Below, piece by piece: positions 10,441 through 12,687 of a DNA stretch of 12,687 bases; position 1 is the first letter of the stretch, and every line of letters starts with the position of its first letter. The notes under the pieces were generated by a model. The model worked only from the letters and a program-made list of their open reading frames with translations, did not search any database and had not been told where the DNA came from. Made by a program: the position numbers and the translations under genes. This DNA comes from Lachnospiraceae bacterium. GTDB lineage: Bacteria > Bacillota > Clostridia > Lachnospirales > Lachnospiraceae. The stretch is taken from the NCBI GenBank assembly GCA_024695225.1, contig JAILIO010000255.1, positions 1 through 12,687 of the forward strand. Reading direction: 5' to 3'.

Positions 10441-10465
10441 TGTGAGAAGCATTCATCTTCTCACA
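10441..10465 (+). promoter_or_regulatory. Stem-loop C upstream of the rpsG ribosome binding site
   Basis: TGTGAGAAG (10441-10449) and CTTCTCACA (10457-10465) form a perfect 9-bp stem with a 7-nt loop, ending 7 nt before the rpsG Shine-Dalgarno. Bases 10456-10462 of its 3' side can instead pair with 10476-10482, which overlaps the Shine-Dalgarno GGAGGG (10473-10478). The hairpin could therefore act as an on/off element for S7 translation. In E. coli, S7 represses its own operon by binding the S12-S7 spacer; the same role here is inference. Confidence 0.6.
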
Positions 10466-10485
10466 CAGGATCGGAGGGAAGAAAC

Positions 10486-10956
10486 GTGCCAAGAAAAGGA
10501 CATTTGGAAAAAAGAGAAATACCTGCGGATCCCGTATACGGCGACAAGGTCGTGACAAAGCTGATAAATAATATCATGCTGGACGGGAAAAAGGCCGTGG
10601 CGCAGAAGATCGTCTACGGCGCATTCGCAAAAGTTGAAGAAAAGACGGGCAAACCTGCTCTCGATGTTTTTGAGACAGCCATGAACAATGTGATGCCCGT
10701 GCTGGAAGTTAAAGCGAGACGTATCGGTGGTGCAACTTATCAGGTTCCCATCGAAGTTCGTCCCGACAGGCGTCAGGCCCTGGGTCTTCGCTGGCTTACC
10801 GGTTTCGCACGGAAAAGAGGCGAGAAGACCATGACTGACAGGCTCGCGGGTGAGATCATGGACGCCGCGAACAATACCGGATCTGCCGTAAAGAGACGGG
10901 AAGACGTACATAAGATGGCTGAAGCCAACAAGGCTTTCTCCCATTACAGATTCTGA
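10486..10956 (+). CDS. rpsG: 30S ribosomal protein S7
   Basis: Encodes 156 residues, the usual S7 length. S7 is a primary 16S rRNA-binding protein that starts assembly of the small-subunit head and lines the E and P sites. Family features: PRKGHLEKREIPADPVYGD at the N-terminus, VTKLINNIMLDGKKAVAQKIVY, GGATYQVPIEV and the terminal AEANKAFSHYRF. The start is GTG at 10486, preceded by GGAGGG (10473-10478) with a 7-nt gap. The frame stays open upstream to an ATG at 10351, but those 45 residues do not look like S7 and run through the three stem-loops, so they are rejected. It lies between rpsL and fusA, as in the classical str operon. In other bacteria S7 is the translational repressor of this operon. 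Confidence 0.99.
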   Translation: MPRKGHLEKREIPADPVYGDKVVTKLINNIMLDGKKAVAQKIVYGAFAKVEEKTGKPALDVFETAMNNVMPVLEVKARRIGGATYQVPIEVRPDRRQALGLRWLTGFARKRGEKTMTDRLAGEIMDAANNTGSAVKRREDVHKMAEANKAFSHYRF

Positions 10957-10960
10957 TCGT

Positions 10961-10968
10961 AAAGGAGG
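10961..10968 (+). promoter_or_regulatory. Ribosome binding site of fusA (AAAGGAGG)
   Basis: A strong Shine-Dalgarno starts 4 nt after the rpsG stop codon, with a 6-nt gap to TTG at 10975. No ATG is available in a suitable place; the first in-frame ATG is codon 17, inside the conserved GIMAHIDAGKTT motif. The TTG start is therefore well supported. Confidence 0.85.
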
Positions 10969-10974
10969 CAGATT

Positions 10975-12687
10975 TTGGGAAAGAGAGAATATCCGCTTGA
11001 CAGGACCAGAAATATCGGCATTATGGCCCATATCGATGCGGGTAAAACCACGCTTACAGAGCGTATACTGTACTATACCGGCGTAAACTACAAGATCGGA
11101 GAGACTCACGATGGCACAGCCACCATGGACTGGATGGCTCAGGAACAGGAGAGGGGTATAACCATAACCTCCGCCGCCACCACCTGCCATTGGACTCTTG
11201 AAGAGCAGACAAAGCCGAAGGCAGGCGCTTTGGAGCACAGAGTAAACATAATAGACACACCGGGACATGTGGATTTCACCGTTGAGGTTGAAAGATCGCT
11301 GAGAGTTCTGGATGGCGCTGTGGGTGTCTTTGACGCCAAGAACGGTGTTGAGCCCCAGTCTGAGAATGTGTGGCGTCAGGCCGACAAGTACAACGTACCC
11401 CGTATTGCCTTTATAAACAAGATGGATATAATGGGCGCTGATTTTTACGGGTCAACGGAGCAGATCAGAGACAGGCTTGGCAAGAATGCCATCATGATAC
11501 AGATCCCCATCGGAAAGGAAGACGATTTCCGCGGGCTTGTGGATCTGTTCGAGATGAAAGCCTACATTTATCAGAATGACAACGGCACAGACATCCTCGT
11601 AGAGGACATCCCGGATGACATGAAGGACGATGCGGAAATGTACCACACAGAGCTGGTGGAGAAGATCTGTGAACTGGATGACGATCTGCTGGCTATGTAT
11701 CTGGATGGCGAGGAACCCACTGCAGAGGCCATGAAGAAGGCTCTCAGACAGGCCACCTGCGAATGCAGGGCCGTGCCGGTGTGCTGTGGAACTGCCTACA
11801 GGAACAAGGGTGTTCAGAAACTCATCGATGCAGTCATCGAGTATATGCCCTCTCCTCTGGATATACCTCCGGTGGACGGCACTGATCTGCAGGGAAATCC
11901 TGCAGTGAGGGAAGCTTCAGACGACGCTCCCTTCTCAGCCCTTGCATTCAAGATCGTGGCAGATCCCTTCGTCGGAAAGCTTGCGTATTTCCGTGTATAT
12001 TCCGGAACAGTGAATTCAGGATCGTACGTCTTAAACTCCACAAAGAACAAAAAGGAGAGGATCGGACGTATAGTCCAGATGCATGCAAACAAGAGGACAG
12101 ACTTAGATGAGTGCTTCTCGGGAGATATAGCCGCGGCTGTGGGTCTCAAGCTCACCACCACCGGAGATACTCTCTGCGATGAGAAGAACCCTGTCATCCT
12201 GGAGTCGATGGTGTTCCCGGATCCCGTTATCGAGCTGGCTATAGAGCCCAAGACAAAGGCAGGTCAGGATAAGCTTGGACAGGCTCTTGTAAAGCTTGCG
12301 GAAGAAGACCCTACATTCCGTGCCCATACAAATGAGGAAACAGGACAGACAATCATAGCCGGAATGGGTGAGCTCCATCTGGAGATCATCGTAGACAGAC
12401 TTTTAAGAGAGTTCAATGTCGAGGCAAATGTCGGTGCTCCCCAGGTTGCTTATAAGGAAGCGATCACCAAGAAGGTGGATGTGGATTCCAAGTATGTAAA
12501 GCAGTCCGGAGGACGTGGTCAGTACGGTCACTGTAAGGTTATATTCGAACCCATGGATGTAAACGGCGAGCAGGAATACGAATTCGAGAACCAGGTAGTC
12601 GGAGGAGCCATCCCCAAGGAATACATACCGTCAGTTGATGAGGGTATAAAGGAGGCTATGAAGACCGGTGTGCTCGGCGGATTCCCT
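10975..12687 (+). CDS. fusA: Elongation factor G (3'-truncated by window edge)
   Basis: The first 571 codons of EF-G, the GTPase that drives ribosomal translocation and, with RRF, ribosome recycling. It starts at TTG (MGKREYPLDRTRNIGIMAHIDAGKTT). G-domain motifs are intact: P-loop AHIDAGKTT at 18-26, switch I ERGITITSA at 59-67, DTPGH at 94-98 and NKMD at 148-151. Domain II begins near SALAFKI (321-327), domain III near PVIELAIEPKT (417-427), and domain IV near GAPQVAYKEA (487-496) with RGQYGH at 514-519. The window ends inside domain IV, so the tip of IV and all of domain V are missing (full EF-G is about 690-705 aa). An 18-nt spacer follows rpsG, so the two are co-transcribed and possibly translationally coupled. 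The sequence resembles canonical housekeeping EF-G, not TetM/FusB-type or secondary EF-G proteins. Confidence 0.98.
   Translation, partial: MGKREYPLDRTRNIGIMAHIDAGKTTLTERILYYTGVNYKIGETHDGTATMDWMAQEQERGITITSAATTCHWTLEEQTKPKAGALEHRVNIIDTPGHVDFTVEVERSLRVLDGAVGVFDAKNGVEPQSENVWRQADKYNVPRIAFINKMDIMGADFYGSTEQIRDRLGKNAIMIQIPIGKEDDFRGLVDLFEMKAYIYQNDNGTDILVEDIPDDMKDDAEMYHTELVEKICELDDDLLAMYLDGEEPTAEAMKKALRQATCECRAVPVCCGTAYRNKGVQKLIDAVIEYMPSPLDIPPVDGTDLQGNPAVREASDDAPFSALAFKIVADPFVGKLAYFRVYSGTVNSGSYVLNSTKNKKERIGRIVQMHANKRTDLDECFSGDIAAAVGLKLTTTGDTLCDEKNPVILESMVFPDPVIELAIEPKTKAGQDKLGQALVKLAEEDPTFRAHTNEETGQTIIAGMGELHLEIIVDRLLREFNVEANVGAPQVAYKEAITKKVDVDSKYVKQSGGRGQYGHCKVIFEPMDVNGEQEYEFENQVVGGAIPKEYIPSVDEGIKEAMKTGVLGGFP

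Noticed and set aside
10351..10485. Upstream in-frame ATG that would lengthen S7 by 45 residues
   Set aside because: The extension is unlike S7 and overlaps three stem-loops; GTG at 10486 has GGAGGG and gives the standard 156-residue protein.
10999..11012. A 14-base string (GACAGGACCAGAAA) shared by early fusA and rpoB near 2788
   Set aside because: Both copies encode D-R-T-R in frame with the lineage's preferred AGG/AGA arginine codons; coincidence is enough.
10997..11025. TTGACA followed 17 nt later by ATTATG at the start of fusA
   Set aside because: The bases are explained by conserved EF-G codons (LDRTRN..GIM), and the -10 match is poor.
10453..11268. Minus-strand open frame of 271 codons across rpsG and the start of fusA
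   Set aside because: It is antisense to two certain genes, shows no protein family features, and overlaps their control signals.

Overview
The window is a core information-processing locus from a Gram-positive, clostridial bacterium, most likely a member of the Lachnospiraceae. The basis is recognition from memory, not a search. RpoB (1285 aa, with an N-terminus of the type MDKNRIRPV..RMSYARQKEVLEMP), RpoC (1233 aa, no large insertion near the trigger loop), S12 with the longer Firmicutes-type N-terminal segment, and EF-G all read like Lachnospiraceae proteins. G+C looks moderate, near half, with frequent AGA/AGG arginine and ATA isoleucine codons. Shine-Dalgarno sites are strong (GGAGG, AAGGAGGT), as expected for Firmicutes.

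Layout. Bases 1-2058 (minus strand) hold the first 686 codons of a large polytopic membrane protein with glycosyltransferase-C-like topology. Its 3' end lies beyond the left edge. A 163-bp divergent intergenic region (2059-2221) carries a strong rpoB promoter with an A/T-rich UP-like element and a predicted 5'-terminal stem-loop. Then, all on the plus strand, come rpoB (2222-6079), rpoC (6108-9809), rpsL (9909-10328), rpsG (10486-10956) and fusA (10975 to the right edge, first 571 codons). A second near-consensus promoter begins on the base after the rpoC stop codon and drives the str-type cluster rpsL-rpsG-fusA. Its predicted transcript also begins with a stem-loop.

How the genes work together. 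rpoB and rpoC encode the two large subunits that form the RNA polymerase active centre. rpsL, rpsG and fusA encode ribosomal proteins S12 and S7 and elongation factor G, all translation components. No terminator is visible between rpoC and rpsL, so read-through from rpoBC probably adds to the internal promoter. rplJ/rplL are not directly upstream of rpoB, where they lie in many bacteria; the neighbour is the divergent membrane-protein gene.

The most notable non-coding element is the 157-nt rpsL-rpsG spacer. It can form three successive stem-loops, and the last can be drawn in an alternative pairing that covers the rpsG ribosome binding site. This makes it a candidate S7 autoregulatory leader. 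No RNA genes, CRISPR arrays, insertion sequences or phage genes were seen. Apart from the membrane protein and the leader structures, this is an ordinary housekeeping region.
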